Source: DYJE01 sp041660385
GTDB lineage: Bacteria > Desulfobacterota > Desulfobacteria > Desulfobacterales > Desulfolunaceae
Direction: 5' to 3'
Assembly (NCBI GenBank): GCA_041660385.1
Contig: JBAZWJ010000012.1
Span: 1-64,000, forward strand
DNA length: 64,000 bases
The notes under the pieces are model-generated. The model was not told where the DNA came from. It saw only the letters and a list, made by a program, of their open reading frames with translations, and ran no database searches. Within the stretch, counting starts at the first letter, position 1; every line of letters begins with the position of its first letter. The translations under genes were made by a program, and so were the position numbers. Below, piece after piece: positions 35,931 through 44,225 of the stretch.

Positions 35931-36178
35931 TCCCAATCCTCTTCATCCACCAAGGATGCATCCAGCCATTCCTGATCCGCCTTACTTGATTCCTGGGATT
36001 CAAGGGCTTTTTCAAATTGTTCTCTCCAGCCCTCTCTGCGTTTTTTAACCGGCTGAATTAAAAGCCCATCGTCAAGAACTTTGAATGCAAGTTCTTTATC
36101 TTCCAATTGAGCTTGCTCGATGATCACTTTTGGAATACGAACGCCTTGGGAGTTTCCTATTCTGATTAACGTTGCCAT
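35924..36178 (-). CDS. mazE: MazE/AbrB-type antitoxin
   Basis: An 84-residue antitoxin. Residues about 1-45 form the swapped-hairpin AbrB/MazE DNA-binding fold (MATLIRIGNSQGVRIPKVIIEQAQL), and the acidic C-terminus (SSKADQEWLDASLVDEEDWEW) is the region that normally wraps the toxin. It has a GGAGG ribosome site. A palindrome covers its promoter, which supports autoregulation. Confidence 0.9.
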   Translation of the reverse strand: MATLIRIGNSQGVRIPKVIIEQAQLEDKELAFKVLDDGLLIQPVKKRREGWREQFEKALESQESSKADQEWLDASLVDEEDWEW

Positions 36179-36190
36179 TTTTTGCCTCCG

Positions 36191-36222
36191 TGTGTGAAAA
36201 CTGTAATTACATTAAACACACA
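36191..36222. promoter_or_regulatory. palindromic operator of mazEF
   Basis: A 32-base interrupted palindrome: TGTGTG, five bases, TGTAATTACA, five bases, CACACA. It overlaps the predicted -10 element of the mazEF promoter, so it is a good candidate for the binding site of the MazE-MazF complex. Direct reading of the sequence; binding not shown. Confidence 0.65.
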
Positions 36223-36239
36223 TGGAGAATTCATGTCAA
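36211..36239 (-). promoter_or_regulatory. sigma70-like promoter of mazEF
   Basis: On the minus strand TTGACA (36239-36234), a spacer of 17 bases, and TTTAAT (36216-36211). Both elements match the sigma70 consensus well. It lies about 33 bases before the mazE start. Confidence 0.7.
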
Positions 36240-36267
36240 ATTGTATTCGTAGAGAAATTGGAAATCC

Positions 36268-36624
36268 CTATGAAAAAAACACTAAGATTAAACCAATGAA
36301 AGCTGGCATGGCCTGAATGAACAAAATTTTGCGACTTGCGGTTAATGCCCCATAAATACCGGCCACAATCACACACGATAAAAAGAACACCGTGAATTGC
36401 GTCCCGGAATCACCCTGAACAACACCAACCAACAATCCCGCTGCCAGAAATCCGTTATACAGCCCCTGATTTGCAGCAAGAACTTTCGTGGCCGCCGCCT
36501 TTTCTTTCGATTGCCCGAATGCCTTCAACCCCGCCGGTTTATCCCAGAGAAACATCTCCAGAACAAGAAAATAGATATGAAGAAGAGCAACCAGGCTTAC
36601 CACTGTGTTTGCGGCTATAATCAT
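36268..36624 (-). CDS. DUF1304 family membrane protein
   Basis: A 118-residue protein with four membrane segments. Family features are the opening MIIAANTVVSLVALLHIYFLVLEM, the conserved FLWDKPAGLKAFG, LAANQGLYNGFLAAGLL, and IYGALTASRKILFIQAMPA. The function of DUF1304 is not known. AAGGAG precedes the ATG. Confidence 0.85.
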   Translation of the reverse strand: MIIAANTVVSLVALLHIYFLVLEMFLWDKPAGLKAFGQSKEKAAATKVLAANQGLYNGFLAAGLLVGVVQGDSGTQFTVFFLSCVIVAGIYGALTASRKILFIQAMPAFIGLILVFFS

Positions 36625-36759
36625 TGGGGATTAACTCCTTGGGTTGGGTTTTAACGCTGCTCTTCTCCGGATGGGCGGCGGATAGAAAAAGCGATTTATT
36701 AACGAAACCGTTTGAAAAAAGAAAGTCGCCATTCACTGCACGCTATAGTCCGGTCCTTA

Positions 36760-37464
36760 TTAGGCATTGTTATTGGCCAAAGCGTTGTATTGCAGTGTTT
36801 CTTTTAAATTATTGATATTTGATCTATGAATCTCCTCAAACTTGACAGATTCAACCGATTCTAATGCCATTTTTTTTGCCCACTCGGGCATTACTTTATT
36901 ATCAGTTATAGATTGTAATAAATTTTCCATTAATTTATCCTGAGAGAATTTCACCTCAAATAAGCCACATTCTTCAAAATGCGATAGGAAAACATTGCCA
37001 ATAACTCTTTCACATTTACTTATGACTTCGATGAGGTAAAAACCGAACGAATCATAAGTTTTGTTTCCACTTCTGTTGGTTATTGGTGATGGGGCCACAA
37101 ATAAGGGAAAATCGTTTTTTACATGAGCAGCTGAAGTGACATCAAGCCCCCTATGAATGATGCTATTGCGCAGTTCTCTGAGGTATGAATAATTATCAGG
37201 ACCATTCGGATGTTCATCAAAACTTAATGCCAATTCAAGCCTACCTTTAAACTTCTCAATATTTTGATAATTTTTTTCTAAAAACAATTCTGTGGCAGAT
37301 AATAGGCCTGTAAAATATTGTGAATAATACAAGCGGATATCTTTTTGATTTTCTACTGATAATTGGCATCTCAATGATATTGCATTTTTTAATGATAAAT
37401 TTTTTTGATCGAAGTACCACTTTGTTGCTGAGAGAAGTTCAGCGACTATAACTGAATCATTCAT
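36760..37464 (-). CDS. HEPN-like hypothetical protein, AT-rich
   Basis: A 234-residue helical protein. It contains LRELRNSIIHRG, an R-x4-H motif as in HEPN-fold ribonucleases or their inactive relatives. Codons and flanks are much richer in A and T than the neighbours, suggesting recent acquisition. It lies between two toxin-antitoxin pairs, in a segment of mixed origin. A link to defence or toxin systems is possible but not shown; there is no partner gene of the MNT type beside it. Confidence 0.5.
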   Translation of the reverse strand: MNDSVIVAELLSATKWYFDQKNLSLKNAISLRCQLSVENQKDIRLYYSQYFTGLLSATELFLEKNYQNIEKFKGRLELALSFDEHPNGPDNYSYLRELRNSIIHRGLDVTSAAHVKNDFPLFVAPSPITNRSGNKTYDSFGFYLIEVISKCERVIGNVFLSHFEECGLFEVKFSQDKLMENLLQSITDNKVMPEWAKKMALESVESVKFEEIHRSNINNLKETLQYNALANNNA

Positions 37465-37792
37465 TATGTAGTTGAATCCTTATGCATCATAAAGCAAATT
37501 GCCTAACATTTATTCAAAGGCAAATTTTCAGTACACACATTTATCAATGTCAAACCTGCCGTATGATTATAAAAACTTAAACCACAAGAATCAGATAGAT
37601 CACGGAAAACAGGCGAGGATTATAACCGGCATATTTTCCGAAAGGTTGAGCGTCATTTTTACACCAACTACCGTGTAACTTCAAATGGTTTCTGGTGATT
37701 GGGCCTGTGGTTATTGAAATAAAAAACAAGCTGTTCGACTATCCGCCCGCACGTCAATGATCCGATGCCTTGGCGGGGCAGTTTATGTCATA
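37465..37792. other. intergenic, low-coding region
   Basis: About 330 bases, AT-rich at the left side and mixed further right, with no visible gene, repeat or RNA. The promoter for the next toxin-antitoxin pair follows directly. Confidence 0.5.
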
Positions 37793-37821
37793 TTGACATT
37801 TTCAACATTTGCCTGTAGTTT
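37793..37821 (+). promoter_or_regulatory. sigma70-like promoter of the AbrB-RelE pair
   Basis: TTGACA at 37793-37798, a spacer of 17 bases, and TAGTTT at 37816-37821. It is about 30 bases before the antitoxin start. The -35 element is a perfect match; the -10 is weak. Confidence 0.5.
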
Positions 37822-37850
37822 TTATTACAACACTAACAGAGGGCACGATC

Positions 37851-38117
37851 ATGATCATAAGCATAGATAAAAGGGGCAGCATCAATTTACCGGCGGCCAT
37901 TCGGAAAGAGCTTGGCCTTAAAAACGGCGATCATCTGGAACTATCCCTTGAAGATGGCGGGTTGATCATGCTTCAACCGGTGGAGATCCATCCCGTGATC
38001 AGGCTTAATGACAAAGGTTTGGAAAAACTCAAGGAAGCCCGCACCAGCGGAATCGGAACAATGCCCGACTGGATGGCCGGAGAAATAAACGATGCCAAAG
38101 CTGATTCCGACCAATAA
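37851..38117 (+). CDS. AbrB/MazE-type antitoxin
   Basis: An 88-residue protein. The N-terminal AbrB fold reads MIISIDKRGSINLPAAIRKELGLKNGDHLEL. The C-terminal part (MPDWMAGEIND) would bind the toxin. The ATG at 37851 follows GAGGG and is preferred to an upstream in-frame ATG at 37809. It overlaps the toxin gene by 26 bases. Confidence 0.85.
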   Translation: MIISIDKRGSINLPAAIRKELGLKNGDHLELSLEDGGLIMLQPVEIHPVIRLNDKGLEKLKEARTSGIGTMPDWMAGEINDAKADSDQ

Positions 38118-38394
38118 ATTCATTCAGGACATCGAAATGCTTAAAAACCAGAAAGATACTATCAAAAAAGTTGCTAAAACATTAGCATTTCTTGAGACAA
38201 ATCCCCGCCATCCAGGTTTGTATATCGCACGGATTACAAATGACAAAACTGCCTGGAGTGTCCGTGTCGATATACGATACAGGATATCTCTGGAGCCGGA
38301 ATCGACGCTCCCATCAGGAATGGCGGACTGGTCTGGCAATATTATACTTCTGCGTTTGCTGGATCATGATGATCTTTACAAGAAACCAAGGTAA
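38092..38394 (+). CDS. RelE/ParE superfamily toxin
   Basis: A 100-residue protein with the fold pattern of RelE-type toxins: KFIQDIEMLKNQKDTIKKV, ETNPRHPGLYIARI, WSVRVDIRYRISL, and a final LLDHDDLYKKPR. The paired antitoxin is AbrB-type rather than the more common RelB type. Expected to cleave mRNA on ribosomes or poison gyrase; not distinguishable here. Confidence 0.8.
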   Translation: MPKLIPTNKFIQDIEMLKNQKDTIKKVAKTLAFLETNPRHPGLYIARITNDKTAWSVRVDIRYRISLEPESTLPSGMADWSGNIILLRLLDHDDLYKKPR

Positions 38395-38894
38395 AACGTT
38401 TAGCTTCTTTCAACTGTCTGTTTTTTATATCTCTATCATTTCGTGAGTTTGCCGCAGGCCAATCGGGAGATTGGCGTGCCCAGGGTGGCATAGCCGTCAG
38501 GCTAAGGCTTTAAATGATACAATCCGCATCGGAAATGTCCCAGGGTAGCGGATTTCGCCGCAACCCTGGGCTGAAGGACGCAGCCCCGTTGGGGCAAGAA
38601 AACTGATTTTTGCCTTTAGCCTGACGGCTATACCCAGGGTGGCGACACGCTACTCGGATTCAAAATAGTCCTGGGTTGGGAGAACGCGATTGGTTTTGAC
38701 GGCAATTCCCTATCGTTTTGTGAGGCTGCCGCAGGCCAATCGGGAGATTGGCGTGCCCAGGGTGGCGACACGCTACTCGGATTCAAAATAGTCCTGGGTT
38801 GGGAGAACGCGATTGGTTTTGACGGCAATTCCCTATCATTTTGTGAGGCTGCCGCAGGCCAATCGGGAGATTGGCGTGCCCGGGTGGCGACACG
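38395..38894. repeat. repeat block: palindromes and 123-bp tandem repeats
   Basis: A gene-free 500-base region. At about 38536-38618 is a copy of the palindromic block seen at 12566-12646. Units of about 123 bases follow: the marker CAAAATAGTC recurs at 38661, 38784 and 38906. Each unit contains a copy of the last codons of the adjacent gene plus the segment GCCGCAGGCCAATCGGGAGA, which also occurs at 38451. The last copy is the true 3' end of the lipoprotein gene. Confidence 0.85.
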
Positions 38895-39755
38895 CTACTC
38901 GGATTCAAAATAGTCTTGGGTTGGGAGAACTCGGTTGATTTTGACGTCAATGCCTTCACCGTCTTCTTGTTTGCCATGGACGACAAATTCGGAAAGGCCG
39001 ACGGGGTTGCGTGGATTGCCCCAGTCGTAGGTGTAGCCAAGTCGTGTCCAGGGATAGGGGTATTCTGCGGTGTAGATGAAATCCGTGCGGTTTTCAAACC
39101 ATTCCTGGTAATCCAGAAAGGCATTGACGGCGTTCTGGTCGGCATAGATCAGAGCCGTGGGATCGAAGACCCAGAAAAGATCCAGGGGGAAATCCAGCTC
39201 GCATTGGCAGTCCGTAATTTCCGGGTCAGGACAGGGCCTAAACAGATCTTGGGGCGACACATACATTTCCAGCATATAGGCTTTTCTATCGGCATCACCG
39301 GGGGGCAGGCCCAGCAGTTGGGCGATACGCAGAGGTTCGGGCATGGTACTTCCGAAGTAGTCCTTCAACTCCGGTGCCACGGTGACCCAGGAGTCGTAGC
39401 GGTAGTTGGGGCATTCCAGACCTTCCTTGCACGTATCGTCCGGTTCGCATCCTTCCTCCGGGCATAAATAGTAAGACGCCACCTGCGCGGTCACCCAGCT
39501 CACCACAAGCACCCGGGAACCGGGGCCATCTTCCCAGATCAGATTGTCGTTCCAATCGGTGATCGGCGTCAGATCCGTTACGATCTCATCGGCAGTGGCA
39601 ACGCTGGCATCCTCACAGGCCATGTCATAGGTGAACGCTGGAGTCTCAGGCGGTGTGTCCGCTTTATCCGCATCGGTGCAGGCCCCAAGTAGAAGAAGAA
39701 AAATGAAACTGAGGGTGACAATAAAACGGGTTTTGATTGCATGTACGTTATTCAT
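38895..39755 (-). CDS. hypothetical lipoprotein
   Basis: A 286-residue lipoprotein (LLLLGAC, C26) without a recognised family. Several cysteines lie in the middle (CPEEGCEPDDTCKEGLEC, then CPDPEITDCQCELD), which suggests disulfides or a metal site. The body is rich in aromatic residues and proline (YTAEYPYPWTRLGYTYDWGNPRNPVGLSE). A strong AAGGAGG precedes the start. Copies of its last codons are repeated downstream in tandem. Confidence 0.65.
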   Translation of the reverse strand: MNNVHAIKTRFIVTLSFIFLLLLGACTDADKADTPPETPAFTYDMACEDASVATADEIVTDLTPITDWNDNLIWEDGPGSRVLVVSWVTAQVASYYLCPEEGCEPDDTCKEGLECPNYRYDSWVTVAPELKDYFGSTMPEPLRIAQLLGLPPGDADRKAYMLEMYVSPQDLFRPCPDPEITDCQCELDFPLDLFWVFDPTALIYADQNAVNAFLDYQEWFENRTDFIYTAEYPYPWTRLGYTYDWGNPRNPVGLSEFVVHGKQEDGEGIDVKINRVLPTQDYFESE

Positions 39756-39767
39756 AATTTGACCTCC

Positions 39768-39822
39768 TTCATGTTCGATGTTGGGCGTTCGATATTCAGC
39801 GTTCGTCTGTTCAATATTCGCC
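39768..39822. repeat. short TTCGATGTTGGGCGTTCG repeats
   Basis: The space after the SpoIIE gene holds short degenerate repeats (TTCGATGTTGGGCGTTCGA and variants). The same units occur at 51611-51653. They look like a low-complexity interspersed element. Confidence 0.6.
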
Positions 39823-39823
39823 C

Positions 39824-41797
39824 TTATTCCCCAACCCCCGAATACCGTATCATCATCATGGTGATATCATCCGACTGGGGTGCGCCGTCGGCAAACCGCA
39901 GAATGGAATCCATGATCTGTTGAATTGCATCCCTGATTCCCAGGCCTGAAAGTGCAGCCAGATCCGTTTCCAACCGTTGATCGGAAAACAATGCGTCATC
40001 GTGGTTCATGGCTTCGGTCACGCCGTCGGTGTACAGGAACAGGCAGTCTCCCGGCGAAAGAACAAGTTGCTCGCGCTGGTATTGAACTCCGGGCATGGGG
40101 CCAGCCATCAGGGATTTGGCCCGGGGAAGCCATGTGACATCGCCATTTTCTTTGATCAGAAGGGGCGGATTATGGCCCGCATTGGCGTACTGGATTTCAC
40201 CGGTCTTCGTGTCCAGCATACCGCAGAACAGGGTGACGAACATGCAGGCATCGTTTTCGGAGGCCAGTTCTTCGTTCACATGGGTGAGAATCGCTTCCGG
40301 CGTCACATCACCCTTCTCCCTGGCAAAGGATTTAATCAGGGTTTTGGTCACCGCCATGAAAAGTGCCGCTGGAACGCCTTTGCCCGAAACGTCGCCCACC
40401 ACGAAACACAAACGGCTTTCACTGATCTGGAAAAAATCGTAAAAATCGCCGCCAACCTCCTTGGCCGGTAAGATCAGGGCGAAAAGATCAAATTCATCCC
40501 GGGTGGGAAAGGGAGGAAAGATCTTGGGTAGAATGGACATCTGTATATCGTGGGCGATTTGAAGCTCGCTCTCCATACGTTCCCTGGCAGCCGTTGTTTC
40601 GGTGAGCTGTTTGATATGATCTTTCAGGGAATCGCGCATTACCCGGAAGTCCCGGGTCAACCCTCCGACCTCGTCTTTTGATCGCGTTTCAGGCAGCGGG
40701 GCTTCAAAATCTCCTTCGGCGATTTTGCCCGTCGCTTGAGCAAGGGCGCGGATGGGGGTTGTGATTGACCGTGCGATCAACACAATCACCAGGGTCAAAA
40801 GCAGAAGGCCGCCAAGTCCCATAAAAGCCATGGTCAGGGTCAGGGTCCGGATATCCGCAAACAGCTCGTCTTTGGGAAAAATCACAGCAAGGGTCCAGCC
40901 CACGGGTCGAATCGGGGCATAGTACATCCAGCTGTCAACGCCGGAAAGGGTCTTATAAGGAATAAAGCCGGATTCGCCTGCGGTCATCTGGCGTCCCATG
41001 CCCCGAAGTCCAAGGCTGTCGCGCATTTCTGCAATGCTGAAAATAGATTCGTTCATGATGATATCCTGTCGGGGATGGGCCAGAAACGTACCGTTCCGGG
41101 ACAGGAGAAAACCGTAGCCCGTTTTCAGAACTTTGATAGATGACACGATGTCCGTGAGGCGCTTGAGGGATACATCGGCTGTCACGATTCCAGAAAACCG
41201 TTTCTGGCCGTCGTTCGTTTCATAAAACGGAACGGAGCAGGTCGCCATCAGCGCATTGCCGCCGCCTTCGTCAAAATAGGGCTCGCTCCATTCGGTTTTT
41301 TCCAGTTCACGGGGGATCTGGAACCAGTCCTGTGTCGAGTAATCATAACTCTGGGTGAGATCCAGATAGCCCGTCCCCTCAGGAGTCCGGTAAAAATAAG
41401 GAGCGTAAGGGCCATGAAAACGGCTGTCGGGCGAACTGTCAAATGCCACGGCGGAGCCGAACACATCCGGGTGGGCGAGAACCGACGCATTGATATAATC
41501 AAGAAGCTGGGGCTTGCTGTAGGGAAAGGTTTCCAATGATCTGGCCATGGATTCGGTCTGGCACGTCACCGAGGTGATGACCGTTTCCACCCTGCCTGCG
41601 GCAGCCGTCACCAGATGCCGGGCCGTGACTTCCAGTTTGTCTGTGATCATGGCCCGTGCCTGATAATAATTGTACCCCAGGGTCGCCCCGAATATAAGCA
41701 CACTGAACATGACGAAGACCCCGATCAGGCGGACAGCGATGCGGTGACGCCAGTTGATCACGGTTCCGGTGGTTTGCAAGTTATCGGTTTTCGGCAT
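39824..41797 (-). CDS. Cache-HAMP-SpoIIE serine phosphatase
   Basis: A 657-residue sensor phosphatase. A membrane helix (about 18-40) leads to an extracytoplasmic dCache-like domain (about 45-300), then a second helix and a HAMP domain (RSITTPIRALAQATGKIAEGDFEAPLPE), then a PP2C-type SpoIIE domain (about 420-655) with ELQIAHDIQMSILPK, LPAKEVGGDFYDFF, VVGDVSGKGVPAALFMA, NAGHNPPLLI and LFLYTDGVTEA. It would dephosphorylate a STAS protein in response to a ligand. The ATG at 41797 follows CAGGAG and overlaps the upstream binding-protein gene by 17 bases; a start at 41821 is less likely. Confidence 0.92.
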   Translation of the reverse strand: MPKTDNLQTTGTVINWRHRIAVRLIGVFVMFSVLIFGATLGYNYYQARAMITDKLEVTARHLVTAAAGRVETVITSVTCQTESMARSLETFPYSKPQLLDYINASVLAHPDVFGSAVAFDSSPDSRFHGPYAPYFYRTPEGTGYLDLTQSYDYSTQDWFQIPRELEKTEWSEPYFDEGGGNALMATCSVPFYETNDGQKRFSGIVTADVSLKRLTDIVSSIKVLKTGYGFLLSRNGTFLAHPRQDIIMNESIFSIAEMRDSLGLRGMGRQMTAGESGFIPYKTLSGVDSWMYYAPIRPVGWTLAVIFPKDELFADIRTLTLTMAFMGLGGLLLLTLVIVLIARSITTPIRALAQATGKIAEGDFEAPLPETRSKDEVGGLTRDFRVMRDSLKDHIKQLTETTAARERMESELQIAHDIQMSILPKIFPPFPTRDEFDLFALILPAKEVGGDFYDFFQISESRLCFVVGDVSGKGVPAALFMAVTKTLIKSFAREKGDVTPEAILTHVNEELASENDACMFVTLFCGMLDTKTGEIQYANAGHNPPLLIKENGDVTWLPRAKSLMAGPMPGVQYQREQLVLSPGDCLFLYTDGVTEAMNHDDALFSDQRLETDLAALSGLGIRDAIQQIMDSILRFADGAPQSDDITMMMIRYSGVGE

Positions 41798-42809
41798 GTG
41801 TGTCTCCTGTGAACGTGCCATAATCCGGCGTTTTAACGATCAGACCTTGATGGAGCAACGAATCCGCCACCGTTTGAAAATCCTTATCGCTCAGTTTTCC
41901 CGTGGGCATTTTCCGGCCATCGGGCATGATCAGATCTTTCATCCGTGCAAGCATCCATCGCTGGTGGGTCAGATTGGACGGAACCTTGGCCTCCCGCATA
42001 TATCGGATGACGACAGAAAGGGCTTCTTCAGGATGATCAAAAGCATACTGCCAGCCTTCAAACGACGCCTTTGCAAAGGCTGCGGCAAGGGCCGGATTTT
42101 TTTTGTATGCGGTTTCCATCATGTAAACACCGTCTTCCGGGAAATTCAGGCCGTAATCGTAAAGGTGAAAAACAGACAGCTCTTCGGGGTTGATGCCCGT
42201 GTTGAGGATGGTGTGGTATTCGTTGTACCACATGGCGGAAACCACATCCACGCCGCCGCGCAGGAACAGATTGACGGTGTAGGACTGGGGGATTTTTCGC
42301 GCGTTCACATGGTGTTTGGTGAAAAACGCCTGGACCGGCAAGGCCAGATCACCGCTCCACACCCCGACTTTCTTTCCGTTCATGTTTTCAGGCGTCCTGA
42401 TACCGCTGGTTTTCCTGGCCACAAGCATCATGGCAGATCTTTGACTGATTTGAGCCACGTTGACCACCCGTTGCCCTGCGGCGTGTTGTTTCAGAGCCGT
42501 TACGAGCCAGAGCACGGCAAAATCGGCCTTACCGTTCAGCAGAGATTCTGTTGAAGAATGGCCCGGCCCACCCGCAAGGATCGTCAGGTCTATTCCATGC
42601 CGGGCATAGAACCCCTTTTCGAACGCCATGTAATACCCGGCAAACTGGGACTGGGGACTCCAGAGAGGGATGAAGGAGGCCTTTGTAAGAGGGGTTTCGG
42701 CGGCAGATACCGGAAACGCAGCAGGACATGCCATCAGGAGCATGATGCCAAAAAGCTTGAACGCCTGACGCATCCCACCGTGATTTTTTCTTTTCGCTAT
42801 CAGGGTCAT
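41781..42809 (-). CDS. NMT1/THI5-like substrate-binding protein
   Basis: A 342-residue exported protein with a signal peptide (about 1-36, ending PVSAAET). The rest matches the NMT1/SsuA-like binding fold (PLWSPQSQFAGYYMAFEKGFYARHGIDL, GKADFAVLWLV, MNGKKVGVWSGD, FLRGGVDVVSAMWYNE). Homologues bind pyrimidine precursors of thiamine or other aromatic ligands. No permease or ATPase gene is beside it; instead the SpoIIE gene overlaps its 3' end, so this binding protein may serve as a sensor part rather than as a transporter component. Confidence 0.85.
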   Translation of the reverse strand: MTLIAKRKNHGGMRQAFKLFGIMLLMACPAAFPVSAAETPLTKASFIPLWSPQSQFAGYYMAFEKGFYARHGIDLTILAGGPGHSSTESLLNGKADFAVLWLVTALKQHAAGQRVVNVAQISQRSAMMLVARKTSGIRTPENMNGKKVGVWSGDLALPVQAFFTKHHVNARKIPQSYTVNLFLRGGVDVVSAMWYNEYHTILNTGINPEELSVFHLYDYGLNFPEDGVYMMETAYKKNPALAAAFAKASFEGWQYAFDHPEEALSVVIRYMREAKVPSNLTHQRWMLARMKDLIMPDGRKMPTGKLSDKDFQTVADSLLHQGLIVKTPDYGTFTGDTHAENR

Positions 42810-42855
42810 TGCTGCTTGTCCTTTGAAGAATTCTAATTGAAGCCCTTTTTTAATG

Positions 42856-42995
42856 CCTCTGGTGTCCTTCCGGGGGACCAGATTTTAAAAATCTGGACAA
42901 ATGGGTTGGGAATAATGGCAAAGGTGTGCGTTACCCATACCATACCCGTTTGTCAAACTTTTCAAAAGTTTGGTCGCCGGCAGGCCCACCGGAGG
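42856..42995. repeat. palindromic interspersed repeat, copy A
   Basis: A repeat with imperfect terminal inverted sequences (CCTCTGGTG/CACCGGAGG) that holds two inner palindromes: CAGATTTTAAAAATCTG and CAAACTTTTCAAAAGTTTG. It is flanked by GGGGGACC. Copies B (45306-45469) and C (48230-48374, inverted) share the same arrangement. Confidence 0.85.
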
Positions 42996-43081
42996 TTTCC
43001 CCCGAATCGGCTATGCCCGGCAGGGGGCAGCCGTCAGGCATGAAGATATCTCAAACGAAAAATAAATATGACAACGTCAAA

Positions 43082-44101
43082 TTACTTTGTTTCATTTTCT
43101 AAAAAAGCCGCAATCCTGTCCGCTGCATTGGCGCGCAGGTTGAAATAGTAAAAAGAATAGTCAAAGCTATGATAAATCCCGGTCGGGATTCCCGGGATTA
43201 GAGCGTGCAGTGCATCTTCGTCTGCCGTACTGCAAATCACCACACCTTGATTGAGGTCCAGCGTGGCATCTGCGTATTGGGGCACCGGGCTGAAAACTCC
43301 GTCGATTGGCATGAATGATCCCAGGCCTTCATCCGTCGTAGCAGGTATTTCTTCCCGGCTCCAGTTGATAGGATTTATCGCCAGGGAGCCTTCCAGCACA
43401 ACGAAATTGTCACCTTCATTAATGTTGGGTGACTGGGAGTTGTATGAGATGATGACGCCAGTATCCTCTGCACCGGTGGCAAATTTCAAATGCGGATTAT
43501 CGGCAAGGTATTCTTCTGTCACGGAATAGCCGATCACGTAGGCTGCAATCATGCGTTCATACACATCTGGATGTTCTTTCATATAGCCGGACAGAATGTT
43601 CAGCAGTACATTTGAACCTTGCGAATGACCGGCCAGAATAAAGGGCCGTCCGTTGTTAAAGTGCTTGATGTAAAAATCGAAAGCGGCCATGGCGTCCAAT
43701 GTGGGAATACCGGCGATAACCGCGTCTCGCTCTTCCAGAGTCGGCAATGTCAACGTATAGAGAGCATCTGCCTGCCGGTAATAAGGCGCATACACATTGC
43801 AAACGGTTTCAAATGCTGTGGCTTGTTGTGCAAATTTCGCATTGGAACCGACCCGCATGGATGCATTGTCAATCTCGTTGATGTTCGGATCCGTCTCGTT
43901 CTGTTTCCGCCATGCGGTGGGATAAAGGTAAAACACATCAACGGTTTTCGTCGTCGGAGGCAATGACAGCCAGTGTTCAGCCTGTGAATAATCGGTAGCT
44001 CTCACGACAGGCTCATCAGAGGAAGAACGGTCGCTGCATGCAGCGAGAGTCAATGCAGTCAAAAGGGCAAGGATGGCTAAAAGATTGTTTTTTATTATCA
44101 T
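43082..44101 (-). CDS. DUF3089 lipoprotein, copy 1
   Basis: A 339-residue lipoprotein (LTLAAC, lipobox at about residue 19) of the DUF3089 family, an alpha/beta hydrolase-like group. The nucleophile elbow is GHSQGS (ILAGHSQGSNVLLN). The opening DVFYLYPTAW and the later VYAPYYRQAD are family features. The ATG at 44101 follows AAGGAAAACCCGAT and begins the signal peptide; a longer in-frame start at 44185 is unlikely. Substrate unknown; esterase activity is plausible. Confidence 0.87.
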   Translation of the reverse strand: MIIKNNLLAILALLTALTLAACSDRSSSDEPVVRATDYSQAEHWLSLPPTTKTVDVFYLYPTAWRKQNETDPNINEIDNASMRVGSNAKFAQQATAFETVCNVYAPYYRQADALYTLTLPTLEERDAVIAGIPTLDAMAAFDFYIKHFNNGRPFILAGHSQGSNVLLNILSGYMKEHPDVYERMIAAYVIGYSVTEEYLADNPHLKFATGAEDTGVIISYNSQSPNINEGDNFVVLEGSLAINPINWSREEIPATTDEGLGSFMPIDGVFSPVPQYADATLDLNQGVVICSTADEDALHALIPGIPTGIYHSFDYSFYYFNLRANAADRIAAFLENETK

Positions 44102-44225
44102 ATCGGGTTTTCCTTTATTGTTATTTATTTCATGAATCTGGTTATATTTTAAGTGGCTATGCCCGGCAGGGCAGCCGTCAAGCATGAAGATATCTCAAAC
44201 GAAAAATACATATTATAAAGTCATA

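Noticed and set aside
38628..38828. Short minus-strand reading frame with duplicated peptide
   Set aside because: It arises from the 123-bp tandem repeat in a frame other than that of the lipoprotein gene end.
38636..38930. Possible CRISPR array
   Set aside because: Only three units of about 123 bases, without short repeats and variable spacers; each unit is a copy of a gene end.
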